NCBI GenBank assembly: GCA_033002965.1
Contig: JAURVB010003088.1
Coordinates: 1-64,000 of the forward strand
DNA: 64,000 bases
Direction of reading: 5' to 3'
From: Piper betle
Taxonomy: Eukaryota; Streptophyta; Magnoliopsida; Piperales; Piperaceae
This document shows positions 24,411-36,344 of this stretch, piece by piece. Under the pieces are notes generated by a model. It was not told where the DNA came from. It did no database searches and saw only the letters and a list, made by a program, of their open reading frames with translations. Both the position numbers and the translations under genes were made by a program. Numbering within the stretch: position 1 is the stretch's first letter; the number at the start of each line of letters is the position of its first letter.

Positions 24411-26630
24411 AGTTAGTGCTTAAGCCATGGCCAAGTTGTTGTCTCATCCCACATGAGGACAGCTACTTGAAGGATTTTGAGCCTTGCCTAGCAACTGCAT
24501 GCCACAACTTTCAGAGTTGTGTAGGGCCAGAGATTGAGGAACAAGATATAGCTACAGTGTCATCAGCATAACAGAGGAGAGTTAGGAAAATTGAGGTTAT
24601 TCTAATGAGATGGCATAGAATCCAACTTCACAAGCTCTCTTGCAAAAAATTGTGTTGACTTGACACCCATGGGTCAGATGTATATTGCAAGATAACACCA
24701 TTAGATACTGTTAGTGACAATCTCATAAGGATGTGCATGGATAGAGTCAGAAAACATGACAGTATGACCTCGAGCTGTGACAGCCACAGTGATCATTGTT
24801 TAGACAGCATGACAGTAGATCCATGAGCCCATAACCAACATACACATATCAGATGGTTAATAGATGGTCACACATGCAGTTTAACCCAATTAGCGATTGG
24901 CCAGCCAGTGAGAGGAGTTCAGCATGTATTAGAGTATTGGGCATAGATAGAGGGTTAGTGAGGAAGTAGGTGTTTGCAGACTAATCTGGTGATGATGATT
25001 TCACCCCATCTTGAGAGCGATGCAGATAGGAACACCAGAGCAGAGCAGACCATGCTGACTAGATACTGACTAGATAGAGACCATGCTAACCATATAGAGT
25101 GATACCAATGTATGCTCATCTTGATCAATAGCCTTGCTTGAGAGACTACCACAATGGTAGTAGTCATGTGAGTCAAGATTAGTGCTACAAATCGGTATAG
25201 GACGGTAAGTCACACACCACGGAAGAGTAGACAAGACACGTGTCGAACCTCATTATGAGTTCCCAGACTTGAGGGGAGACAGTAGTTCTTTCGGTTGTTT
25301 AAACCCCACCCGTTTAGAAACGCGTGACTAGTATGCTATCGAGAAATACATGCCTACTGTTAGCTGATTTAACTAGAGACACTTAAGAGCCATTTTTGAG
25401 ATTTGTCATTGATTAACTGTTCCACAGACCGATCACCTATGGCATAGTAAATTGTGGTGATCATAGAAACAAGTCTGTAGAACTACCGATGTTTTGGCCA
25501 CCCAGTACACTACACAGGGATTTCATCTCCCCTTTCACTCATGTGATACCTTGATCTTACCATAGACCAGAGTGACATACCTATGTAGTAGATCTCACAT
25601 GTGAGGAGAAGATATCACCTATGGAGAGTTCTTTAGGAGTGTGACTAGATTTTGACGAGATTTAGTCTCCCTTCCTATAACCCAGAGATGTCAGACAGAG
25701 TATAGTTTTCATTTGAGAATTTTCACTCACCCTTCTAGATATTTCAGTTCTACTATCAGTTTATCCAGAAGATTGAGATGAGTAGACATTGACCAAAGCA
25801 AATGCCACGGACTAGATGCGGATTTCGTAGTTCCATGCAGAGTATGTTTTCAAACTCCTTGTGACACATTGTGTTCTCGCCTCCATTCCGTCGCAGAGAG
25901 CTCCTTTTAGCAGCAGTTAATGGTTATATAGATAGTCACCAAAGCCATAGAATGCAGTAGAGTCATAGCAGCTATCCTTATTCTCTTCTAGAACAGAGTG
26001 AGATAGACTTAGGACCAAGTCAACTAGGACCCGATGAGCTGGTCTAGTTTCTTATACAGGGACACCTGAGAGTTGGATCTAGACTGGCAATAGTGAGTCG
26101 TGCAGCTTATACACTCGTACTTAGCAAGAGACTCATAGCACACTTGAGGATGGTTGTAGGACTTAGGATAGAGTTTCCTAAGAGTATATGTAGTTGACTT
26201 TTCACATCGATGAGGCTCAAAGAGACATGGGTAGATGATAGTAGGTAGGCCTTGCCCTCGACGTAGTCTTCCCAGGTATAGCTCACATTAGAACCTTGCA
26301 ATACTCTAGAGTATCTACTTAACCAACCCAGTAGGCCCTAATGGGTGATCTAGGTTTTTCATTGAGTTGTCAGTAGGGACTCAGAATAGAAGAGAATGAT
26401 GATGGTAATGTCAGAAGAGCTACAGAAGGATTAGAATCAGAATGTTTGATGTTGACAGCATCACAAGAAGAACCCGCCATGATGGGGTAACTATAGTCAG
26501 TGAGGATGTACATGACTATTGAAGCAGTAGAGGATACAATTGATGTGTATCCCAATTTCTAAGTGCTAGTTTCAGTAGAACCTCCTTACGTTAAAATTTC
26601 GAGGAAGAATTTTTTATAAAGAGGGAAGGT

Positions 26631-26714
26631 TGTAAAACCCATGACCCGAGTTATAGTAAGAGATGGTCAGTTCAATTGTTATTTTCAGTCAAGTTAATTT
26701 TAGAACACGTGTAC
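26631..26714 (+). repeat. Start of 3' LTR of element B, interrupted by family-C copy 2
   Basis: TGTAAAACCCATGACCCGAG follows the polypurine tract. The LTR breaks off at ACACGTGTAC and continues at 40151 with CGTACTGAACCGAGG. The uninterrupted form is in the 5' LTR near 16995 (CACGCGTACTGAACC). Confidence 0.85.
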
Positions 26715-28586
26715 TATAAAGACCGTGAAAAAAAAATGGACACAGACGCTACCCGGGAAGGACCGGACGCGATCTGGGAAGGACCAAACGTGTTATATTC
26801 TTTATCCAGTTAATTATTTACCCATTTTATTATTTACCCAGTTAAATGAAATACGGGTCTAGGGGTGTTTTCACATACCCTAGCCATCATTTTTATTTTT
26901 ATAAATTTGAAAGAGGACGTCATTTTTCACATACGGGTGTAAGGGGCATCTTCCTCACCTTAGCCGCCTAGTTCTCCTCTTCCTTACCAGGGCTTCTTCC
27001 TTACTTGGGTATCCTTCCTATCTCCCTCTTCTTAATTTTCTTGCATGCATATTCTTTTAATTGGTAGTAAGCTTGTTAATCATGTAACTAAAGTCTCAAA
27101 TCAACAAGAAAGAAAAGAACTAAACTAAACTGGAAAACTGAAATCTCATCCATGGCCGACGGGTGCAAATTGTTGGCGAGATGGGCAACTGTAAACAAGT
27201 TTGCAAGGCTTCCCCTCACACCCCCAATGACCCCTCTGGTTGCTGGGTTGAAGGGATGGCTCTCCATGTCCCTGGTTTCCAGTGGGTGGCAGAATTGCAG
27301 CGGTGAATGGGCGGAGTTGCAAGGGTGATGGAAGTGGCGACGTTCTGCTGCAATAGGTGCTGTAATGGACGTTCAGAGGGGTAGACACTGGTTGTGCTTC
27401 GTCGACAGCATCATGGGTTCCTTCACAGCAGTTCAGGCAGCCGGAACAGTCCACAATGGACGACCTTCTCGCCGGAATTCATGGTGGCGAAGTGCAGAAG
27501 TGGGGAGAACGACCATACTCCATGCAATGTCCAAAGGTGGCCAATCTTTCCTGTTTTGATGCCAGCCTGAGGTCGTGGAACATCTGAATTGGAGCAAGGT
27601 GCAAGAAAGGAGGGGTCTTGAGGCTGGGAGAAGAGGAACATGCCTGGTTTGGTGCATGACGGCGTCTTGGATCACTGCTGTAAATCACGCACATGAGGCC
27701 TCCTCGCTTGCTGATTTTATCTTGTTGTTGATGCTTTGTTGGGATGTTTAGATGGTGGTTCAATTGGGTGCCAAGATAAGGGTGGGAGGAGAAGGACAAA
27801 CCTGTTTTTGGAGAAGAGAAGAATGGCGACAAAAGAAGAAGAAGAAGAAGAAGGAGGAGGGGTGGCAGTTTTGTAAATATGGGTTGACTCGATACCGACT
27901 CGAGTTAAGAAAATAATACTAACTCGTAATAAATCTTTAAAAAATAATCATTTTAATGGGTTATGGTTAAAGCTGCTAAACTAATTAATTATTGGACGAA
28001 ATGGACATGGACATAAGTAATAAAAAAACATGGTAATGATAAACGGTCGATAATTAATCGGCATACTATAAGTGATTAATTTTAACTTGTATGTTTATAT
28101 GGGATTAATAAAATAAAGATTTTACCTTTACAATATTAAATTTAATATTAGGTAAATAAAGTGATTATTTTAATAACGAGTTACTAATGTAGAAAATAGG
28201 TTATTAAATTATAATCGGGTAACAATCAGAAGAGTCAAACCTAAATAGTATAATGAAAATAAATAAAGTTCGAAACTTTATAGAGTCGATTAATTTAAAA
28301 TAATTGTATTAATGATATTTATAAATTTAAATAATACAAAATATTTTAAATAATTTAATTGAACAACTTAATTAATTAAATTGCTATAGATAATAGTAGC
28401 GATTAAAAATTATAACTGAAGGAAAATATATCGAATAATAGTAATTAAATATTTTTTTATAAGTTGATAATTATTTTATCATTTATTAAGTATTAATTAT
28501 GATTTAGATAATAAATTTAAAATGTAAAGTAGGATTTAAACGATCATATCACATGAATAATTTAATATTTAATATTTTTGAAAATG

Positions 28587-28627
<41 letters not shown>

Positions 28628-28636
28628 TACATTAGA

Positions 28637-31478
28637 TGTAAAACCCGTGACTCGAGTCAGAGTTTTACAGGAGTGAACCAGTCGGTTCAACCATTGGTTC
28701 GAGTCGAGTCAGCTTCATGGACCGCGAGCTGAGTTGAGGCCAGCTGTGAGTTATGAGCGATGAGGGTCATGTATGCTCAAGTGTACGATGATAACGTCTA
28801 AAAGATGATGAAAAATGGGTTATCAAGTATATGGAGGTATACAATATTGATTGTTATTTTTATTTTATCGCAGAATAGTTTTAAGCCGAATAACGCATTA
28901 GGACGCGTTGGATTATATTCGGGTGGGTTATTAGTTATAGAACATATCATTTGGATGTTGCTGTGTTCGTTTGATTTTACGGGATTTTTCCCAAATTTTT
29001 TGGATTTTTTAGGATTTATTAGGAGATAGTTATTATTATTGACTCGAGTCGGAGTCGAGTCAAGTTTAATTTACAAAAATGCCATCGCACGCCCCTTCAT
29101 CTTCCCTGACACCTTCCTCACCCCAAACCCTTGCCACCGCCGCCACTGTTGTGTGCTGCCGCCACTGCCGCCGACGCCGTACTGCCGCCGATCAACGCCG
29201 CCCCGCCCCGCCGTGCAGTCGCCGTGCCGCCACGACCCACCCCGGCCACCGTCTCGCCGCCACGACGCCGGAATCGCCCCACAAGCCGCGACGCCCTCCC
29301 TCGTCGATTCACTGCCGTCCGGGCCGCGCCGCCGCCGCTGTGACCCCGATGACCACCCCCTCACTGTCGCCGACGTTTCCCCCACCATCCCGAGCGCCGT
29401 CGAGGCCGGCCGCAGCCCCGATCGGAGCACGCCGCCGCCGCCACCCATTTTCGACGCCGCCGCCGACGGCCATCGCCGCCCCGACTGCTTTGTTTGACAC
29501 CACCATCGGACCAAGCTCGTCGAGCTGGTGCCGATAGACCCCCTGATTGCCCCGTCCCGAATCATCGCCGGAATCGTCGGAAAACCGCCGACACTCGCCG
29601 GAAAACTGCCGGAACCGCCGGAAAATTGGATTCGTGGGAAATTCGCCGGATCATCCGCCGAACGCACCCGATCCAATCTGATCGGACTTCGGACGCCGCT
29701 AGGTGCCGAATTCGAGTTTCGAGCCACGAAACGGAAACCCTAGCCGTCGCCGATTTTCGACGACGCGAGGTATAATTTATTTTAACTTAATTATTTGAAA
29801 GTATTGATTATTAGAATTGCATGCTAGGATTGGTGAATTGTGTGTTATAATAATATATATAAATGTAGATTTGATTAAGGATAAATTGTGAAATTTGTTT
29901 GATTGAGTGGTGTTAAAAATGGAGGCTAAGAAACTAATTAGGGTAACTAGGTAATGATCATGATCTAATGCAAACTAGCCTAAGTAGACTTGCTAGAATT
30001 GATATAGGTTGATGTGTGTTGATTGATGCGTGATTGTGTTGATTGTGTGTGCATGCTATAGGATGTGTGATTCATCATGCGGGCGTTAGTTTTTAGCTTG
30101 ATTGTGTAGGTACGGTGTAGGAGCTCGCCGCCTAGGCGCGTGGACCCGTTTGGAGCTTCTACCAGGTCCGTTTAGGACTCGTTCTCTGTTTTTACGCTAC
30201 TCTATTATGTATTTGATTTATCATGTGCAGGACGAGTTAAGTGGCGTTTTATCGGATCCCACTTAACTCGGGCCATTTAGCCAACAGATCTTTTCGGATT
30301 AATAACCCTCGAGGATGAGATCCCTCGAGTTTGTTTTCGAACTTCAGATCCAGCTCAAGTTGCCTTCGGGCCTATTGTATAAATCCCAACCCAGGCCTAT
30401 ATATGTATAGTTTTCGCGTTTTCGGTGAGAGATGGGATGAGGGTTACTTGCGGCCACGTGCTTCGAGATAGGGCGTGTGCGTCGGAAGAGCGGGCTCTGG
30501 AGCTGGTGTGAGAACCCACTTCATTCCCGAAGGATCCGGACAACTCCACCTTTGAGTTCCTCAAACCCAGAGAAGTGTGGAGGTTTACGGGTACTGCAAT
30601 GCAGCGCATGTCTAGACTTGTGGTTTCAAAGGGTACTGAAGGCGACTGCCTGAGAGTGCTCGGCCTTTGTGCTCAAGGCCAGGAGTAATATGGAAGGTGC
30701 AGAGGGCAGTAAGGAATGAAATTTGATGCGAGAAGCGATAGAGAAATGGCCAAGGTATGAGAATGAGAAAGAAAGGGGGACGTTGTCGACCCGAGGGGCG
30801 ACGGCTCCCGTATGTGCCCTGATGAGAGTTCTTGAGGAAGTATATGGTTTTGATTCAACAGGAGAGTTTGCTCTCCTGTGCCAGATTGATATTAGTTATT
30901 TTCCGGGCTGGTAACACTCGTTACTGACGGTTTTTCTATATATATGTAGGTGAGGAATGCGAGCGATGAAAGCTATCGGGACTGCGGAGGAGCAGCACGG
31001 AACCGCGCACACATGTACCTGCCACGTGTAATGTATAATGATGGTGTGTTATTGTTATGTAAATGATAATTTTGATGTGTTTGCTTGAATGAATTACTTG
31101 TTATGAAACGAACGGATAAATATGAATGAGTAGGGAGCCTTGGAGTTCAGACTCGGCTCAGGTAAAAACAAATGAGATAATGATTGAATGTCATGGTAGA
31201 TTGTTATGTGTTATCGTATTTTCATAAAATAGTATATATTTTCTTTTGGTTTCTCATTTGTTGTTTTGTCTTGTCTTTGCTTGCACGTCATGGCATGCAT
31301 GTAGGACTTCGTTAGAATCCAATTGTTCCCATTCATACATTTTATATTTGCATCTCCATCTTGAGACGCCGAGAGTAGATCCGGGTCGGCTTAACCGAAT
31401 CTAGTAGATTAGCGAATGGTTCGGTCGCCGGTGACATTTCCGGGTCGGTTCACGGGTGAGCCGAAACGGGGTGTTACA
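28637..31478 (+). repeat. 5' LTR of Tekay element (2842 bp)
   Basis: TGTAAAACCCGTGACTCGAG...GGGGTGTTACA. It includes a very CpG-rich island (about 29080-29760), a TGTATAAAT box near 30375 as likely TATA, and a TAACACTCGTTACTGACGG block near 30911. The frames in the island (for example minus-strand 29071-29727) are not kept intact in the 3' LTR, so I take them as non-coding. Confidence 0.93.
30374..30382 (+). promoter_or_regulatory. Probable TATA box of the Tekay LTR
   Basis: TTGTATAAATCCC recurs at the same place in all related LTRs (near 18664, 38082, 43082, 48397 and 54978, and inverted near 62310), preceded by GCCT(T/C)...GGCCTATT. It would place U3 at about 1.74 kb and R-U5 at about 1.1 kb. 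Confidence 0.55.
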
Positions 31479-31482
31479 GTAG

Positions 31483-31495
31483 TGGTATCAGAGCC
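31483..31495 (+). other. Primer binding site (initiator tRNA-Met) of Tekay element
   Basis: TGGTATCAGAGCC starts four bases after the 5' LTR. A second, slightly diverged copy (TGGTATCAGAG) lies at 31528-31538. Confidence 0.9.
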
Positions 31496-31829
31496 AACTC
31501 TTGGCATATGTTCTCTCATACCAGGAGTGGTATCAGAGTTAACCCTTGGTTGATTAAGATGGTAGATGCATTACAGGTTACATGTGTGCCGAAGCTGCTC
31601 CGAGCTGTACCGACAGGTATTTTTCTGTCATTAATGTTTTTGTTCACAGATTTTCTTACCTAATCAGTGGTGTGACAGGGTGAGTAGATTAGAGTAAGGT
31701 ACTACTAAGCAGGATGGTGACACAGACCCTGTCGGACGCAGATCAGGACCCCATCACCTCTAGTAGTCAAACAGGATAGTCCCGAGCCATGGTCACAGTG
31801 ACACAGCTTCCAGTCAACCTAGGACCACC

Positions 31830-33260
31830 ATGCCACCAGCAGAGATGAGTGTACCGGTGTCAGCTAGTCGTCGTACGGAGAGCCATCGCCGAGACAGTCG
31901 ACGCGACAGTCACCGCAGTGGGAGTAGTCGACAGGAAAGGGATGCTGCGATAGCTAGGCTAGTTGAGGTTCAGATGCAAATGCAGCAGAATCAGGAGGAA
32001 TTTAGGAGAGAGCTCAGACAGATAGCTCTATCAGTGGCTAGAGTAGAGAAGAGACCAGCCGTGGATGAAGAGGCACAAGGAGAGCCAGTAGCGCCCATGG
32101 GCCCTCCGCCGCTGCCTCCTCCTCCACCGCTGCAACAAGGAGCTACCCCCGCAACAGCTCCTCTGGTTGCCCCACTTCAGGCAAGGATGAGACAGGACGC
32201 CAGTGGACCTGCGATAGCTGGTAGCGGGCAAACCGTAGGGGGCAGTGGAGCAGTTGGAGGTGACAGTGTACCAGTTGTTACGGGATCACAGTTTCCCCGA
32301 TATGAGCAAGGAGAGGTATCAAATAGATCTGTAGACGTGAGGAGTTTGGAACTGTGGCAATATGAGAGGTTCATGAAGAATGGCGGACGACCTTTCTTTG
32401 GGAAGTTGGATGCGGAGGAGGCATTCCTATGGATATCCTCGGCCATAGGAGTGTTTGATAGTATGGCATGCCCCATAGAACACAGAGTGCGTGTCGTCAT
32501 AGGAGCATTCCTAGACGAAGCGAGGCTATGGTGGAGTTCGGTGTAGAATTCTGTATTTGCTAATCGCCAGCCTCTGGACATCACTTGGGAGGAATTCAGA
32601 GTGGAATTCAATGGAAAGTACTTTCCACCAAATGTTAGGAGAGGGAAGGAATGAGAGTTCCAGATGTTGAGGCAAGGGCCTATGACAGTGGTATAGTATG
32701 AGACAAGGTTTAGAGCATTGGAGAGATTTGCACCATATTTGGTTCCAACCGAAGGAAGAAGAATAGAATGCTTCTATGAAGGCCTCCATCATGAGATTCG
32801 GATGGCATCCTTGGATAGGAAGTTTACTACCCTCGGTGACGTAGTGAGAGCTGCAGGTGAAGCAGAGCGGGTGATAGCTACACGACCACGTCGAGATGTC
32901 GACCAGAGGTAGCAACATCCGAGGCCATATCAGCCAGAGAAGGGGGCACAACAGAGACGACGTGTAGATTCGCCAGTAGCCATGAGAGCCATGGATGGCC
33001 AGGTTCAGGGCAGCAGAGCCCCATTCTGTCAGAATTGCCAACGCCATCATTGGGGAGAGTGCAGAGTAGGCAGAAATGTATGCTACAACTGTGGTCAGCC
33101 AGGGCACCGAGCCGCAGAGTGCTGAGTAGGCACTAGGGTTTGTTACAACTACAGTCAGTCAGGACACAGGGCCGTAGAGTGCAGAGGAGGCACTAGGGCC
33201 TATTACAGTTGCGGTCAACTGGGACATAGGGCTGCAACGTGTCCGACTAGCCAGAGCTAG
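31830..33260 (+). pseudogene. Tekay gag with zinc knuckles, interrupted by stops
   Basis: An ATG at 31830 opens a frame with an Arg/Ser-rich start, a Gln-rich coiled-coil-like stretch (residues ~45-75), a proline run near 95-105, and the capsid-like domain (RPFFGKLDAEEAFLWISSAI; WEEFRVEFNGKYFP). It ends in a nucleic-acid-binding region with CYNCGQPGHRAAEC and two related units downstream, one with Cys changed to Tyr (CYNYSQSGHRAVEC) and one starting YYSC. In-frame stops fall at 32544, 32652, 32694, 32910, 33123 and 33258; all are TAG or TGA. The frame continues into pol without a shift. Confidence 0.9.
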
Positions 33261-33329
33261 CAATTGACACTCCCAGCGCCTCAGCAGAGACTTGCACTTC
33301 CAGCTCCCCAATAGCAGTCACAGTAGAGT

Positions 33330-34966
33330 GGACCAGGGAAACAACCGAGTATAGAAGAGATTCCAGTGGTCGGCAAATTTACAAATGTATTTCCTGAGGA
33401 GATTACTAGATTGCCGCCAGACAGAGAGGTGGATCTTGCCATCGAGTTGACGCATGGCACAGCCCCAATTTCGAGAGCTCCATATAGGATGGCACCTCTG
33501 GAGCTCAAGGAACTGAAGGAACAGCTATAGACACTGTTGGACCAAGGATTCATCAGACCGAGCGTTTCCCCTTGGGGCGCACTGGTGTTATTTGTGAGGA
33601 AGAAGGATGGAAGCATCCGGTTATGCATAGATTATAGGATGCTAAACAATGCAACGGTTAAGAACAGATACCCTCTTCCTCGTATTGATGATTTATTTAA
33701 CTAGTTGAGCTTAGCAGTCGTCTTTTCAAAGATTGATTTGAGATCAGGATACTACCAACTGAGGATTAGAGCAGAAGATATCCCGAAGACTGCGTTCAGG
33801 ACGAGATATGGACACTACGAGTTTCTGGTCATGCCGTTTGGATTGACCAATGCTCCAGCAACAATTATGGACTTGATGAACAGAGTGTTCAATCCGTACT
33901 TGGACCAGTTTGTGATCGTCTTTGTGGATGATATACTGGTATATTCTTCGTCCAGGGAAGAACATGCGCAACACCTGAGGATTGTGTTGCAAACACTGAG
34001 AGAGCATAGGTTGTATGGGAAATTTTTGAAGTGTAGTTTCTGGTTGTCAGAGGTGAATTTTCTCGGCCACATCATCTCAGCATCAGGCATCTCAGTGGAT
34101 CCAGCTAAGATAGAGGTAGTAGTGCAGTGGGAACAACCGAAGACACCTACGGAGGTTCGGAGTTTTCTGGGATTGGCTGGATACTACAGACGGTTCATTC
34201 AGGACTTCTCTTCCATAGCAGCCCCTCTGACGCGACTGACTAGGAAAGAGGAACGGTTCATATGGACAGACGAATGTGAGCGGAGTTTCAGGATGGTAAA
34301 GGAGAGGTTGACTTCGGCGCCTATCCTCGCATTGCCTGAGGGACATGAGGATTTTGTAGTGTATACTGTTTCCTTAGGGATTGGCTTAGGTTGTGTTTTG
34401 ATGCAGAAGGATAAGGTTATTGCTTATGCATCTCGTCAGCTCAAGGTGCATGAGTGTAACTATCCTACTCATGACCTAGAGCATGCTGCAGTCATATTTG
34501 CTCTCAGAATATGGAGGCACTATCTATATGGAACATCTTTCAGACTTCTAACTGATCACCAGAGTCTGAATATATTTTCACGCAGAAGGATCTAAATAGC
34601 AGACAGAGGAGATGGTTGGAGATGTTAGCTGATTACGAGGTCGACATAGCATACCATGAGGGCAAAGCAAATGTGGTAGCCTATGCATTGAGCAGGAAGC
34701 CAGGATTCTTGTACATCGCAGGATTAGCAGCATTGTTAGTGACCGAGCACACTACGAGCCAGAGACAGTTAGTTGGGATGATGGCACAACTTAGGATTCA
34801 GCCAAGCGTGCTTGAGCAGATTCGGATTGCACAGGAGGCAGATCTGCAGTTGAAGCAGTTGTTGGAACACGGAACACATCAGGAATTGGCCAGGGATACA
34901 GATGGATTAGTAAGATTGAGAGGCCGACTATTCGTGCCTAATGTTCCAGAGTATCCGGGACTTTGA
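33330..34966 (+). pseudogene. Tekay pol: reverse transcriptase and RNase H, protease missing
   Basis: Same frame as gag up to a one-base deletion near 34568. The linker and RT entry are recognisable ([37 protein letters not shown]). RT catalytic residues are intact in [10 protein letters not shown] (about 33922-33951), as are FGLTNAP and FLGHIIS. RNase H follows ([27 protein letters not shown]) and, after the frameshift, [19 protein letters not shown], where the usual Asp before the final ALSRK is Tyr. Stops lie at 33312, 33324, 33528 and 33702, and at 34964 after the shift. No aspartic protease (D-S/T-G) exists between the last zinc knuckle and RT, only about 100 bases of Pro/Gln-rich linker. 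Confidence 0.92.
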
Positions 34967-36280
34967 AGTACTATTCTTCACGAAGCTCACATGTCGAGAT
35001 GCTCAGTACACCCAGGTGGAGTGAAGATGTACCACGATGTCCGATGAACCTATTGGTGGCCAGGAATGAAGAGAGAAGTATACGATACAGTGGCTAGATA
35101 TTTGGTATGCCAGCAAGTGAAAGCCGAGCATATACGTCCAGGTGGAATGCTACAACCGTTGGAAACCCCAAAGTGGAAGTGGGAGAGTATAGCTTACGAC
35201 TTTGTAATTGGTTTACCGAAGACCCGCCAACAAATGGATGCGATATGGGTCATAGTGGATCGACTTACAAAGAGCGTACACTTCATACCGATCAGGATGG
35301 ATTACCCACTGACCACATTGGCTACGCTGTACAGATACCAGATAGTCAGGTTACATGCCGTACCACAGGAGATCATATCAGACAGGGATTCGAGGTTCAC
35401 ATCGCGATTTTGGAAGGCTTTTCAGGCAGCTATGGGCACAGAATCGAGATTCAGCACAACTTTCCATCCTCAAATAGACGGACAGACAGAAAGAACCATA
35501 CAGACCCTGGAAGACTTGCTTCACGCATGTATCCTGGATTTCGGAGGGAGTTGGGAAGAACACCTACCTCTGGTGGAATTCTCCTACAATAACAGCTATC
35601 AGGCCACGATTAGAATGGCACCATTCGAAGCACTGTACGGCAGACCATGCAGATCCCCAGTGTGTTGGGTGCAGGGCAGCGAACCAGTGGTAGTTGGGCC
35701 AGAAATGATCCAGCAGACACAAGAGGTGGTAATGAGGATTAGAAGAAGAATGAGGTCAGCTCAAGATAGACAAAAGAGTTACGCAGATCCGCGCAGACAT
35801 GAGGTTCATTTCACATTAGGAGATCACGTTCTCCTGAAGGTCTCTCCGACTAAGGGAAACACGAGATTCGGGACGCGAGGGAAACTCAGTCCGCGCTATA
35901 TTGGACCCTTTGACGTGATTGAGCGCATTGAACCAGTGGCATATAGGCTAGCATTGCCTCCTCACCTATCAGCTGTGCATGATGTCTTCCACGTGTCAAT
36001 GTTGAAGAAGTATCACCCTGACAACTCTCATGTTGTCAGCTTCAAAGAGGTAGAGCTGCAACCAGACCTGACGTACCCAAAGGATGCAGTCCAAATCGTG
36101 GACCGAAGAGTGAAGATTCTCCGAAGAAAAGAAGTTCCCCTAGTACGAGTGCAATGGACCCAACGAGGAGTTGATGAATCTACGTGGGAACGAGAAGATG
36201 AGATGAGGAAGCAATACCCGGAGTTGTTCGAGCAACCAGCTTCACAACCAGGTACTATGTCAACATGTACATTTAGATGA
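34967..36280 (+). pseudogene. Tekay pol: integrase with C-terminal chromodomain
   Basis: From 35048 to the stop at 36278-36280 the frame is open; one stop sits at 35045. The N-terminal zinc-binding part is visible (EAHMSRCSVHPGG), but the first Cys of the CxxC pair is Tyr (RYLVCQQVKAEH). The core has the three acidic residues in context: Asp in YDFVIGLP, Asp in ISDRDSRF, Glu in TIQTLEDLLHAC. A GPY/F-type module follows (LSPRYIGPFDVIERI), then HDVFHVSMLKKYHPD, and the chromodomain VQIVDRRVKILRRKEVPLVR with WERE. The chromodomain is believed to steer chromovirus integration toward heterochromatin. Confidence 0.93.
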
Positions 36281-36331
36281 GGAACATGGTTGAAACTTCC
36301 TTGGTTAAAATTTCGAGGACGAAATTTTTCT

Positions 36332-36344
36332 AAGGAAGGAAGGT
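36332..36344 (+). other. Polypurine tract of Tekay element
   Basis: AAGGAAGGAAGG lies immediately upstream of the 3' LTR, preceded by AAAATTTCGAGGACGAAATT, a block shared with the end of element B's internal region. Confidence 0.85.

Larger units (their letters stand above)
19872..26630 (+). mobile_element. Internal region of LARD-like element B (no gag-pol recognised)
   Basis: This lies between the primer site and a polypurine tract (GAGGGAAGG, 26621-26629) that precedes the second LTR. Excluding the TRIM and family-C insertion (20402-23529), about 3.6 kb remains. I see no zinc knuckle, RT, RNase H or integrase motif in any frame, only short open frames. Yet it aligns by eye with 52330-60223: CATCTTTTGC...TCACCACATTAGTCC (20370 and 52654), CCACAA.GGTAGTAGTCATGTGAG (25148 and 58491), CCATGCAGAGTATGTTTTCA (25833 and 59192). 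The last 30 bases before the LTR resemble those of the Tekay element (GTTAAAATTTCGAGGA). This is the pattern of a large non-autonomous retrotransposon derivative. Confidence 0.7.

Noticed and set aside
24091..24447. Minus-strand frame of 118 codons with Val/Gly/Cys repeats
   Set aside because: It is a by-product of the ~20-bp minisatellite; all three frames give similar repeated peptides.
27146..27832. Overlapping minus-strand frames of about 70-120 codons in family-C copy 2
   Set aside because: The homologous sequence in copies 4 and 5 (56570-56760, 61103-61260) has stops and indels in these frames.
29071..29727. 218-codon minus-strand open frame in the Tekay 5' LTR, with plus-strand frames of about 150 codons
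   Set aside because: The frame is not preserved in the 3' LTR (36776-37361) or in older LTR copies, indels shift it, and the composition is explained by CG-rich sequence without stops.
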